Part shown: positions 17,247-25,399 of the stretch, one piece after another
Numbering within the stretch: the stretch's first letter is position 1
Layout of the letters: the number at the start of each line of letters is the position of its first letter
Assembly: GCA_943846785.1 (NCBI GenBank)
Contig: OX044367.1
Span: forward strand, 744,001 to 808,000
Reading direction: 5' to 3'
From: SCGC-AAA076-P13 sp905478035
GTDB taxonomy: Bacteria > Pseudomonadota > Gammaproteobacteria > Magnimaribacterales > D2472
Length of the DNA: 64,000 bases
Notes under the pieces: model-generated
The model's database searches: none
Seen by the model: only the letters and a program-made list of their open reading frames with translations
Told to the model about the DNA's origin: nothing
Program-made: the position numbers and the translations under genes

Positions 17247-18200
17247 ATGCTGACTGATCCATTATTTATAATATCTCTTCTTGGAATGACAGCCTGTCTT
17301 GCTATTTGGCTTAACGACACATTAAAAGACGAAGAATCAAATAAAAAGAACCTATTAGTAGAAAATCTTTCAACGATATCAACTTTATTTGGATTACTAA
17401 TGCTCATAAGCATTTTTATAAATGCTGGTGATCTAGGTATTGTTCTTTTGTTTGGGTCATTAATTTCTTTAATTATTTTACTCATTGGTATTGGACTTAA
17501 GAATCAAGAAATTATTTCCTCTTCAAGGGGCTACTTTATTCCATTATTTATTATTTTTGTTTTAAGAACTTTTCTTTATGAGCCATATCAGATTCCTTCA
17601 GGCTCAATGATGCCAGGACTTAAAGTTGGTGACTTCCTGCTTGTTAATAAGAATTCATATGGATTGAAGGTAAATAGGATTGGTGATCCTTTTGCTTTAG
17701 ATGGTAAACCTGATTATGGCGATGTAGTAGTATTTATACCATCCAGCAATCCTGTTCCTTATGTAAAAAGACTCATAGGTAAGCCTGGAGATTCAATAAG
17801 AATAATTGATAAAAAAGTATATATAAATGGAACACCAGTAAATAAAACCTTTCTCAAAACAGAGAAAGAAACCATTACTAAAAGATTCCGCAATAGCTCT
17901 GGACAAATCTTTACTCGGGACAAAGAAGTAATTGTTGATTACTTCACTGAAACACTTGGAGATAGATCTTTCGTAACTAGAAATATTAGAGATGAAAATA
18001 TTCAATATCCATCAGAGTGGACTATTCCACCTAATCATTATTTCGTAATGGGTGATAATAGAGATAATTCAAATGATAGTACAAAAGATGTAGGCTTTGT
18101 TCCGCGAGAGAATTTCTTTGGAACAGCAAGTCATCTCTTTATGACATGGGAGTGTTGGACATGTATTCCTCATTTTAGTAGAGCTGGTAAGATTAATTAA
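17247..18200 (+). CDS. lepB: Signal peptidase I
   Basis: Inner-membrane serine protease that removes signal peptides from Sec- and Tat-exported proteins. 317 residues. Hydrophobic segments cover roughly residues 3-20, 50-62 and 68-85, a membrane anchor of up to three helices. The catalytic Ser is in PSGSMMPGLKVGD, the general-base Lys in YVKRLIGKPGD, and box E is GDNRDNSNDS. Its stop overlaps the rnc start by one base (TAATG), indicating translational coupling. Confidence 0.95.
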   Translation: MLTDPLFIISLLGMTACLAIWLNDTLKDEESNKKNLLVENLSTISTLFGLLMLISIFINAGDLGIVLLFGSLISLIILLIGIGLKNQEIISSSRGYFIPLFIIFVLRTFLYEPYQIPSGSMMPGLKVGDFLLVNKNSYGLKVNRIGDPFALDGKPDYGDVVVFIPSSNPVPYVKRLIGKPGDSIRIIDKKVYINGTPVNKTFLKTEKETITKRFRNSSGQIFTRDKEVIVDYFTETLGDRSFVTRNIRDENIQYPSEWTIPPNHYFVMGDNRDNSNDSTKDVGFVPRENFFGTASHLFMTWECWTCIPHFSRAGKIN

Positions 18201-18859
18201 TGTACCAAGAACTTCAATCTAAACTAGGCTACAGCTTTAAGAATATTGAATTACTAAAATTAGCACTTATTCATAAAAGCTATAGCAATACCTCTAATAA
18301 TGAAAGGTTAGAATTTTTAGGCGACTCTATTTTAAATACAGTTATATCTCAGTACCTTTTCTTAAAATTTAGCAATGAAAAAGAAGGTCTGCTTACAAGA
18401 ATGAGAGCATATCTAGTTAAGGCAGAGACTCTTACAATGAAAGCTGAAGAGCTCTCTTTGATTGATCATATTCAATTATCCAAAGGTACGGCAAATCTCT
18501 CCCGCGAGCGAAAAAATTCTATTTTAGAAGACTCATTTGAAGCAACAATAGGGGCTATCTTTTTAGATTCAAGCTGGGATCAAGTCAATCTTATAGTACT
18601 TAGCCTATTCAATAATGAATTAAGTAGCCTATCTGCAGATATGAGCTTTAAAGATCCAAAAACTGAACTTCAAGAATTACTTCAGTCTATGAAGCTTGAT
18701 CTTCCTAATTATGTTATTGAAGAAAGTTTAGGTGGAGGATTTAATTGTAACGTTTCCTATGATAATAATAATTTTTCCTCATCAGGTATTACTAAACGAT
18801 CAGCACAAACGGCAACAGCAATGAAGGTTTTAGAATATATAAGAGCAAGCAATGACTAA
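18200..18859 (+). CDS. rnc: Ribonuclease III
   Basis: Double-strand-specific endoribonuclease that processes 16S/23S precursors and structured mRNAs. The nuclease signature ERLEFLGDSILN and the second acidic cluster ILEDSFEATIGAIFLD provide the Mg-binding Asp and Glu residues. The C-terminal dsRNA-binding domain begins at DPKTELQELLQ. 219 residues, near E. coli's 226. Overlaps era by 8 bp, preserving the widespread rnc-era coupling. Confidence 0.96.
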   Translation: MYQELQSKLGYSFKNIELLKLALIHKSYSNTSNNERLEFLGDSILNTVISQYLFLKFSNEKEGLLTRMRAYLVKAETLTMKAEELSLIDHIQLSKGTANLSRERKNSILEDSFEATIGAIFLDSSWDQVNLIVLSLFNNELSSLSADMSFKDPKTELQELLQSMKLDLPNYVIEESLGGGFNCNVSYDNNNFSSSGITKRSAQTATAMKVLEYIRASND

Positions 18860-19754
18860 TTACTGTGGATACATTTCAATTATTGGCAAGCCCAATGTAG
18901 GAAAATCTACAATACTGAATCATATACTTGGAAAAAAAATATCAATAACATCAAGAAAGTCTCAGACAACTAGAAATAATATTTTAGGCATTAAAACTAC
19001 TGGTAATAAGCAAATGATATTTGCCGATACTCCTGGCATGCATATCAAGTCACCCAAAACTATGAATAAAGTACTAAATCGTTCTGCTCAGAGCCTTATA
19101 GATGATTCAGATCTGATTTTATTTGTTGTTCAAAGACTAACTCTTGATGAGCAAGATCTGTCAGTGTTGCAAAAACTCAAAGAGGCAGGCTCACAAGTTA
19201 TTTGCGTAGTTAACAAGGTAGATCAGATAACTGACAAGAATAAACTTTTACCCATGATGGCAAGACTAATGGATGAATATAGTTTTTTAGATATCATTCC
19301 TATATCTGCAATTAATGATGAAGGCGTAGATGAACTTGAACAATTAATTCATAAGTACCTGCCCGAAAATGAGCATATATATGGCGAAGAAGGTATCGAA
19401 AGTGGGCACAAAGATATTTTTATGATTTCTGAATTAATAAGAGAAAAAATTATAAGAATGCTTGGTGATGAACTTCCTCATGATACTTTTGTTCAAGTTG
19501 AACTTTTAGAAGATGAAGAAAAGATTATCAAAATTCATGCAGTCATATTTGTTGTTAGAGATAGTCAAAAACAGATTGTCATTGGAAGAGGTGGCTCAAC
19601 CTTAAAAAAAATTGGTCAACAAGCAAGAATCGAGCTTGAAGAATATTTCAATAAGAAAGTATTTTTAAAAACCTGGGTCAAGGTAAAGAAAAACTGGAAT
19701 ACGGACTCTGATTATATTCAAAGTTTAGGAGTTGGCGGAAGCTATGAGTCCTAG
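18852..19754 (+). CDS. era: GTPase Era
   Basis: GTPase that chaperones 16S rRNA 3'-end maturation and 30S assembly. GTP motifs GKPNVGKST, DTPGMH and NKVDQ are present, as is the KH domain with GRGGSTLKKIGQQAR. 300 residues, the normal size. The end of era overlaps the start of recO by 11 bp. Confidence 0.96.
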   Translation: MTNYCGYISIIGKPNVGKSTILNHILGKKISITSRKSQTTRNNILGIKTTGNKQMIFADTPGMHIKSPKTMNKVLNRSAQSLIDDSDLILFVVQRLTLDEQDLSVLQKLKEAGSQVICVVNKVDQITDKNKLLPMMARLMDEYSFLDIIPISAINDEGVDELEQLIHKYLPENEHIYGEEGIESGHKDIFMISELIREKIIRMLGDELPHDTFVQVELLEDEEKIIKIHAVIFVVRDSQKQIVIGRGGSTLKKIGQQARIELEEYFNKKVFLKTWVKVKKNWNTDSDYIQSLGVGGSYES

Positions 19755-20439
19755 TGACTGGGATGAGTGTTTCTTACTTCATCAAAGAGCATATGGAGAA
19801 ACCAGTTTAATAGTAGAAGTTTTTAGTAAAAATAATGGGAAGATGTCACTAATGGCAAGAGGAGCAAAAAAACCAAAATCTAAATTTTTTGGATACCTTG
19901 CTCCTTTTACCAAACTTCAGGTAACTTACTCCGGCAGGTCGGATATGAAGACCTTAACTAATATTGATAGAGATTTTTCTAGTACAACAAATAGTTTTTC
20001 AAAAACTAGTTACAGTCTTTTATATATAAATGAATTATTAATGCGTTTACTTCCTAAAGATGCTGCTCAAGAGGATCTATTTTTGTTATATGAACAATTT
20101 CTTCATAAAGTAACTAGAGGAGACGAACTTGAAATAACATTGAGACACTTTGAGTTGGATCTTCTCGATATGCTTGGGTACGGCTTAGATTTTGAAAATG
20201 ATATCGATAGAAATGAGTCTATAGAATCAAATAAAAACTATTCTTTTATACCTGAGAGAGGTTTTAGAGAGTCTAGTAATTCTAACTTTTCTGGCGAGGA
20301 TATTATCAATATCAGAACTAGAGAGCTATCTAAGGTATCTAAAAAATATCTTAAACATTTAACAACAACAGCTATACATTTTTGTTTAGATGGAAGAGAT
20401 CTTGAAAGCAGGGATATTTTTAAGAGGATCAAGACATGA
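19744..20439 (+). CDS. recO: DNA repair protein RecO
   Basis: RecFOR-pathway mediator that anneals ssDNA and helps load RecA. I use ATG 19744 (MSPSDWDECFLL); a TTG four codons upstream also lies in frame. 231 residues. The N-terminal OB-fold is recognisable in LHQRAYGETSLIVEVFS, MARGAKKPKSK and LAPFTKLQV. The zinc-finger cysteines found in some RecO proteins are not seen. In many gammaproteobacteria pdxJ follows recO; here acpS follows directly with an ATGA overlap. Confidence 0.9.
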   Translation: MSPSDWDECFLLHQRAYGETSLIVEVFSKNNGKMSLMARGAKKPKSKFFGYLAPFTKLQVTYSGRSDMKTLTNIDRDFSSTTNSFSKTSYSLLYINELLMRLLPKDAAQEDLFLLYEQFLHKVTRGDELEITLRHFELDLLDMLGYGLDFENDIDRNESIESNKNYSFIPERGFRESSNSNFSGEDIINIRTRELSKVSKKYLKHLTTTAIHFCLDGRDLESRDIFKRIKT

Positions 20440-20813
20440 TCTATGGCATAGGGACAGATATTGTTGAGATTAAAAGATTAACTGGAATGAAGTCATTGGA
20501 TGCATTTGCAAACAAGGTTTTGACTGAGAATGAGCTTAAGGTTTTTGATGACTTAACTAAGTCTAAAAAAGCATCCTATCTTGCAAAACAGTTTGCTGCT
20601 AAAGAGGCTATTGCTAAGGCTTTTGGAACTGGCCTTAAAGATCCAATCCAATTGAACAATATAGAAATACTTAGAAATGATGAAGGGAAGCCCACTTTTA
20701 ATCCCTTGAATGGTTTAATATCAAAGATAACAGATTTGGGAATTACAAAAACACATGTTAGTCTTGCAGACGAAAAAGACTATGCAATAGCATTTGCAAT
20801 ACTAGAAATATGA
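20436..20813 (+). CDS. acpS: Holo-[acyl-carrier-protein] synthase
   Basis: Transfers 4'-phosphopantetheine from CoA to acyl carrier protein. 125 residues with the two signature blocks GIGTDIVEIKR (Mg-binding Asp) and FAAKEAIAKAFGTG (Glu, Lys). It starts inside the recO stop and ends inside the adk start, both ATGA overlaps, so translation is coupled along the train. Confidence 0.95.
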   Translation: MIYGIGTDIVEIKRLTGMKSLDAFANKVLTENELKVFDDLTKSKKASYLAKQFAAKEAIAKAFGTGLKDPIQLNNIEILRNDEGKPTFNPLNGLISKITDLGITKTHVSLADEKDYAIAFAILEI

Positions 20814-21454
20814 AAAATATTATTTTATTAGGCCCTCCGGGGGCTGGAAAGGGTACTCAAGCAGACTTGATATGCGAGTTATGTAATATCCCAAAAATTA
20901 GTACAGGTGATATGCTGCGTGAGGCAGTGGCATCAGGAAGTGATTTTGGTAAAAAAGTTTCACACATTTTGGATACTGGTGGGCTGGTATCTGATGAAAT
21001 CATAGGCTCATTAATTGAAGACAGATTAACAAAGCCTGATTGTGCAAACGGTTCATTGTTTGATGGAGTTCCTAGAACACTTGGTCAAGCAAGTAAGCTT
21101 GATGAGATGGGTGTTAACTTTACTCATGTCATTGAAATAAGTGTTGATGATGAAGTTATTGTAAATAGAATGTCAGGAAGAAGAGTTCATCCTGGTTCGG
21201 GAAAGAATTATCATATTGAATTTAATCCACCTAAGGTTGATGGGCTTGATGACGATTCAGGAGAGCCTTTGATTCAAAGAGAGGATGATAAACCAGAAAC
21301 TGTTCTTAAAAGACTAGATGTATATCATGAACAAACAAAACCATTATCCGAGTTCTATATTAATAAATCAGCTACGAGCGATCTCATTTACTTTAGTGTT
21401 GATGGATCAAAGTTAGTAGAATCTGTATTTAAAGAAATATCTGATCAGATATAA
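20810..21454 (+). CDS. adk: Adenylate kinase
   Basis: Balances ATP, ADP and AMP pools. P-loop GPPGAGKGTQA, AMP-binding STGDMLR and GVPRTLGQA, and a long LID domain between RRVHPGSG and IQREDDKPETV. 214 residues, identical in size to E. coli Adk. The LID has no Cys4 zinc site. Its place after acpS is unlike E. coli, where adk is elsewhere. Confidence 0.96.
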   Translation: MKNIILLGPPGAGKGTQADLICELCNIPKISTGDMLREAVASGSDFGKKVSHILDTGGLVSDEIIGSLIEDRLTKPDCANGSLFDGVPRTLGQASKLDEMGVNFTHVIEISVDDEVIVNRMSGRRVHPGSGKNYHIEFNPPKVDGLDDDSGEPLIQREDDKPETVLKRLDVYHEQTKPLSEFYINKSATSDLIYFSVDGSKLVESVFKEISDQI

Positions 21455-21457
21455 CAA

Positions 21458-21890
21458 ATGAAGGTTATTGCAATTCAAAGTTCTGGAGATCAGACATCTG
21501 TTAGTGTCATTAATAACGATGATATTCTTTCTTACTCAATAGACCATGAAAGAAAAGATCGACCAGACTGGAATAGCATGTTGATTAATGTTGGTCTTAA
21601 TTCAGCCTTTAATCTAGTAGATATTGATTTATTTGCATATGGAAACAGTTCAGGTTCTTATACAGCGACTAGAAGTGTCGCAAGTTATTTAAAAGGTATT
21701 TCTGTAACTTTAGACAGACCTTTAATAGCAGTCAGTGCCGATAATATAGATGAGCTTTCAGCTGATGCAATTGCTAAACTGGCTTTGGATAAATTTACTC
21801 AATCTGATTGTGATGAGATCGCTATTTGATCCCAATGACGCCAATCCAATATATGCTTCAGATCCTCAGTATAAAAAAATAAATGAGTGA
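21458..21890 (+). CDS. tsaB: Short TsaB-like t6A-biosynthesis protein, apparent +1 frameshift near its end
   Basis: Partner of TsaD in making the tRNA t6A modification. The N-terminal half (AIQSSGDQTSVSV, FAYGNSSGSYTATR) matches the TsaB actin-like lobe. The in-frame stop at 21827-21829 gives 123 residues, against about 230 for E. coli. The +1 frame from 21828 reads DPNDANPIYASDPQYKK and ends at 21890, overlapping the uppP start; this matches the TsaB C-terminal P-x-Y-L-R region. So the gene appears to be a compact TsaB missing the middle of the family, with one extra base, real or artefactual, at ATT-TGA. Confidence 0.72.
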
Positions 21891-22674
21891 TCTTTTACTA
21901 AGTTTTATTCTTGGACTCATTCAAGGACTCACTGAATTCTTGCCAGTATCTAGCTCGGCTCACTTACTTTTTCCAACTTTATTATTTGGTACCAATGATC
22001 TAGGACTATCTTTTGACATTGCTGTTCATGCAGGCACATTAATCGCAGTGATCTATTACTTTAGATCAGAGCTCACAAGCATGACACAAGCGGTTTTAAC
22101 TAATACAGAAAATGTATTGGGACATAGAAGATTGTCATACCAGTTAGTCCTTGCAACCTTGCCAATTGTATTTTTTGGGTTATTTGCATCTGAGATGGTA
22201 ACCAATAACAGGGATAATATTGAGAGCATTGCTCTAGCAAATATTATATTTGCTGCACTTCTTTTAGTTGCTTATAAATTTAGCTCAAGAGCAAAGGAGC
22301 TCATTCAACTATCGATACTTGCAGCAATCTTTATTGGAGTTTTTCAAGTTTTTGCATTATTTCCAGGGGCGTCTAGATCAGGTACGGCGATCACTGCTGC
22401 ACTCCTAATTGGTCTTAACTTAAAAGATGCCTCAAGATTTGCTTTTCTTCTAGCTATCCCAACTATTTTAGGAGCTCTGGTTTTCTTATTAAAAGATATG
22501 ATGTCATTCGATGGATCAATTGATTTACTTCCTATGTTAGTTGGATTTGTAACATCAATGGTTTTTGCTTTCTTAACAATCAAGTACTTCTTAGTATTTG
22601 TCGAAAAGATTGGAATGTACCCATTTGTAATATACAGAGTCTTTCTTGGAGCGCTATTAGTTCTTCTAATATGA
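21883..22674 (+). CDS. uppP: Undecaprenyl-diphosphatase UppP (BacA)
   Basis: Integral membrane phosphatase recycling undecaprenyl pyrophosphate for peptidoglycan and other envelope polymers; it also gives bacitracin tolerance. 263 residues with about eight membrane segments. Active-site blocks GLTEFLPVSSSAHL and FPGASRSGTAI are both present. Begins within the end of the tsaB frame and overlaps rsmJ by an ATGA. Confidence 0.95.
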   Translation: MSDLLLSFILGLIQGLTEFLPVSSSAHLLFPTLLFGTNDLGLSFDIAVHAGTLIAVIYYFRSELTSMTQAVLTNTENVLGHRRLSYQLVLATLPIVFFGLFASEMVTNNRDNIESIALANIIFAALLLVAYKFSSRAKELIQLSILAAIFIGVFQVFALFPGASRSGTAITAALLIGLNLKDASRFAFLLAIPTILGALVFLLKDMMSFDGSIDLLPMLVGFVTSMVFAFLTIKYFLVFVEKIGMYPFVIYRVFLGALLVLLI

Positions 22675-23405
22675 GTTGTTGTATATTTGCTCACTCTCAT
22701 CAAGATGCAGAAGCTATTCAATATATTTCTGATTATTTGAGTATGGAAATAGTTAATGAAATCCCGCTGTCTGGATCTTTTCTGGATTTGAGAGAGAGCG
22801 GTCTTCACTTCACGAAAGATTCAACCAATCTCTCTAGTTCTCTTCATATAGACTTTTTGTCTGGGCCTATGGGTTGGCGCTTAAAGAGAACAGATCATGA
22901 GACCTCTTTAAAAAAAGCTATAGGTAAAAACAAGGAAGACATAACTATCTTTGATGGTACCGCTGGGCTCTTATCAGATACTATTATTTTTCTAGCTCTT
23001 GGTCATAAGGTTATTGCATGCGAGCAAAGTAAGATCATATTTCTTTTAGTTAATGATGCTATAGAAAGAGCCAAGACCGAGTTACCTTTTCTTGAAAACT
23101 TAGTTCTGTTAAATGGTAAGTCCGAGATTCAATACAAAGAAACTCAAAATATTGATATTGTTTATCTAGATCCTATGTACCCAGAACCAAGCAAGAACGT
23201 TCTAAGATCTGGTGATATAAGTACTATTAATCACATTTTACATATCGAGAATATTGATGACGATGGGGACGCAATCTTTTTTAGTATCAAAGACAGCAAC
23301 TTTAAAAAAATTATTTTAAAAAGGCCTATCAAGGCTGACATAATAGACAAAAACATTAACTATCAAGTCAAAGGCAAGTCCACTAGATTTGATATTTATA
23401 TATAA
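22671..23405 (+). CDS. rsmJ: 16S rRNA (guanine-1516-N2)-methyltransferase
   Basis: SAM-dependent methyltransferase for G1516 of 16S rRNA. 244 residues. The methyltransferase core shows DGTAGLLSDTIIF (motif I) and VYLDPMYPEPSK, the acidic-Pro motif close to the catalytic NPPY-like site. GPMGWRLKR upstream is typical of RsmJ/YhiQ. Last member of the lepA train by overlap (ATGA with uppP). Confidence 0.9.
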   Translation: MSCCIFAHSHQDAEAIQYISDYLSMEIVNEIPLSGSFLDLRESGLHFTKDSTNLSSSLHIDFLSGPMGWRLKRTDHETSLKKAIGKNKEDITIFDGTAGLLSDTIIFLALGHKVIACEQSKIIFLLVNDAIERAKTELPFLENLVLLNGKSEIQYKETQNIDIVYLDPMYPEPSKNVLRSGDISTINHILHIENIDDDGDAIFFSIKDSNFKKIILKRPIKADIIDKNINYQVKGKSTRFDIYI

Positions 23406-23432
23406 TATAAACAAATTTAAAGGAGATTTATT

Positions 23433-23600
23433 ATGAACCCATTTGCAATGATGAAAGATGCCAAGAACATGGAAAAAATGATGAAGCCGGCATTAGAAAA
23501 GTTTATGAAGGAAGCAGGATTTGTAAAAAAAGATGAGCTTGAGCCAATGAAAAGAAGAATTGCTGAGCTCGAAGCAGAGGTAAATAAGTTAAAAGGCTAA
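23433..23600 (+). CDS. Small coiled-coil protein, UbiK/BMFP-like
   Basis: A 55-residue reading frame preceded by a strong AAAGGAGA Shine-Dalgarno, in a good position after rsmJ. It begins MNPFAMMKDAKNMEKMMK and ends in a predicted coiled coil (PMKRRIAELEAEVNKLKG). The segment FVKKDELEPMKRRIAELE follows the pattern of the C-terminal half of UbiK/YqiC, the ubiquinone-biosynthesis accessory protein, but the protein is shorter and phasin-like helices are also possible. That it is a gene is well supported by the ribosome site; the function is tentative. Confidence 0.65.
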   Translation: MNPFAMMKDAKNMEKMMKPALEKFMKEAGFVKKDELEPMKRRIAELEAEVNKLKG

Positions 23601-23609
23601 TTAAACTCT

Positions 23610-23873
23610 ATGACTACAAGCCTCAAGGAATCAGATATCTCAAGAATAATTGAAATGGCATGGGAGGACAGAACTCCCTTTGATGCAATTGAGGCCACTT
23701 ATGGCCTTAATCAAAATCAGGTTGAGGACCTAATGAGAGATAACTTAAAAAAGAATAGTTATACGCTATGGAGAAAGAGAGCCCGAGGAAGAAAAACTAA
23801 GCATGTGGGCTTAAGAGAATTTGGTGTTGAAGGTAGGCACCATTCCTATGATCAACACAAATATAAAAAATAG
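23610..23873 (+). CDS. TIGR03643/DUF2805-family small protein
   Basis: 87-residue basic protein with an N-terminal helix-turn-helix-like region: IIEMAWEDRTPFDAIEATYGLN and VEDLMRDNLKKNSY, then WRKRARGRKTKH. This arrangement is the DUF2805 family, often annotated as TIGR03643 and found beside photolyase-type genes in other bacteria; its function is unknown. It starts 9 bp after the small coiled-coil gene, so the two are probably co-transcribed. Confidence 0.75.
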   Translation: MTTSLKESDISRIIEMAWEDRTPFDAIEATYGLNQNQVEDLMRDNLKKNSYTLWRKRARGRKTKHVGLREFGVEGRHHSYDQHKYKK

Positions 23874-24156
23874 CCATCTCAGAATAGAAAACCTGTTTAA
23901 ATCTATCTTTACAGAGGTTCCAAACACCTCGATATCGCTCAATGAGGAATCAGTCATTATTGAACATAAAGACCAATCAAACCCTGATGCCGCATCAATA
24001 GAAATCATTAAATTAGAAGAGGTCTATAAAATTTCTTATTGGGATGGTTATTCATTAGCTGAAGACGAAACAGAGAAGGATCTCAACAAGGCATTAAAAA
24101 TCTTTAAAAGATTTTCTAAAAAGATGGCTAAGAATTTAATTAGATTTAGTAACTAA
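23848..24156 (+). CDS. Hypothetical protein
   Basis: 102 residues from ATG 23848 (MINTNIKNSHLRIENLF), overlapping the previous gene by 26 bp; an upstream in-frame TTG at 23821 is possible. I do not recognise the family. The middle is acidic (ISLNEESVIIEH), followed by YKISYWDGYSLAEDETEKDLN and a basic C-terminus with KRFSKKMAKN. No signal peptide or membrane helix. It fills the space before the convergent acyl-CoA dehydrogenase and has neighbour-like codon use, which supports it being real. Confidence 0.55.
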   Translation: MINTNIKNSHLRIENLFKSIFTEVPNTSISLNEESVIIEHKDQSNPDAASIEIIKLEEVYKISYWDGYSLAEDETEKDLNKALKIFKRFSKKMAKNLIRFSN

Positions 24157-24161
24157 TAAGA

Positions 24162-25313
24162 TTATCTTTTAGGCAGTGTGCCCATATGTTTGGCAATGAT
24201 GCCGAGCATGATTTCATCAGCGCCACCACCAATAGATGTTAATCTGCCATCACGAAATGCTCTTGATACTGGCGTATCCCACATATAGCCCATACCACCC
24301 CAGTACTGAAGACAACTGTCTGTTACTTCTCTACCAAGCCTTCCAGCTTTAAGTTTCATCATGGAAGCCTTCATAGTTACGTCTTGGCCATTAATATATT
24401 CTTCTGTTGCGCTATAAACCAATGCCCTTAAAAGCTCTACTTCTGTTTGCAGTTCAGCCAGTCTGAAATGAACCACTTGGTTATCAAGAATCGATTTACC
24501 AAAAGCCTTTCTTTGGCTTGTGTACTCAACAGTGTCTTTTATAACCTGGTCTAACATTTTGAGAGCTCCTGCAGCACCAAAAATTCTTTCCTCTTGGAAT
24601 TGCTCCATCTGGTACCTGAATCCATTACCTTCTTCTCCAATCAAGTATCTCTGCGGCACTCTTACGTCGTCAAAAAATATTTGTGCGGTATCCGATGATC
24701 TCATTCCTAGCTTATTAAATCTTTCGGAAAGGGTAATTCCAGGTAGGTCCATGGGCACAACAATTAAAGATTTATTGCTGTGAGGACTACTATCAGATGT
24801 ATTGGCCAAAAGACAAATAAAGTCAGCCTGAGTTGAGTTAGTGATCCACATTTTAGTTCCGTTAATTATATAGTCATCACCATCCTTAACTGCTGAAGTT
24901 TTTATAGCTGATACATCTGAGCCAGCTGTTGGCTCACTTACAGCAATGGAACAAACCATATCTCCAGAGATAGCCGGCGCTAAAAAGTCTTGTCTAAGCT
25001 GATCATTTCCATATTTGGCTAGGGCAGGTGTTGCCATATCTGTTTGAACGCCTATTGCCATAGAGACCCCGCCACTTGAAATAAGTCCAAGCTCCTCAGC
25101 AAATACTACTTGATAGCTGTAATCTAGACCCATTCCACCAAACTCAGTAGGCTTCGAAATTCCTAGAAGACCAAGGTCACCCATTTTCTTAAAGAGTTCA
25201 TGGGCTGGGAATATTCCTTCTGTCTCCCATTGATCAGTATGTGGGTTTATTTCTTTATCTATGAAAGCTGAAACAGTTTCACGAATTGCTAAATGCTCTT
25301 TATTTAAAATCAT
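24162..25313 (-). CDS. Acyl-CoA dehydrogenase
   Basis: FAD-dependent alpha,beta-dehydrogenation of an acyl-CoA, passing electrons to ETF. 383 residues with GLLGISKPTEFGGMG, the FAD-binding SEPTAGSDVSAIKTSA and MWITNSTQAD blocks, YTSQRKAFGKSI, and the C-terminal QYWGGMGYMWD. The ending ADEIMLGIIAKHMG resembles long- and branched-chain enzymes, but chain-length preference cannot be fixed by eye. Monocistronic on the minus strand; divergent from the FG-GAP lipoprotein, with an AT-rich gap of 86 bp. Confidence 0.9.
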   Translation of the reverse strand: MILNKEHLAIRETVSAFIDKEINPHTDQWETEGIFPAHELFKKMGDLGLLGISKPTEFGGMGLDYSYQVVFAEELGLISSGGVSMAIGVQTDMATPALAKYGNDQLRQDFLAPAISGDMVCSIAVSEPTAGSDVSAIKTSAVKDGDDYIINGTKMWITNSTQADFICLLANTSDSSPHSNKSLIVVPMDLPGITLSERFNKLGMRSSDTAQIFFDDVRVPQRYLIGEEGNGFRYQMEQFQEERIFGAAGALKMLDQVIKDTVEYTSQRKAFGKSILDNQVVHFRLAELQTEVELLRALVYSATEEYINGQDVTMKASMMKLKAGRLGREVTDSCLQYWGGMGYMWDTPVSRAFRDGRLTSIGGGADEIMLGIIAKHMGTLPKR

Positions 25314-25399
25314 TATTCATTATATATATAAAAAAATATTTTTTTTTCATAACTATGATATATTTTTTATATATTTATTTTTAAAAACATATATCAACT

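Noticed and set aside
22344..22808. 154-codon minus-strand frame across uppP and rsmJ
   Set aside because: Spans two real genes on the opposite strand, has no recognisable domain or ribosome site.
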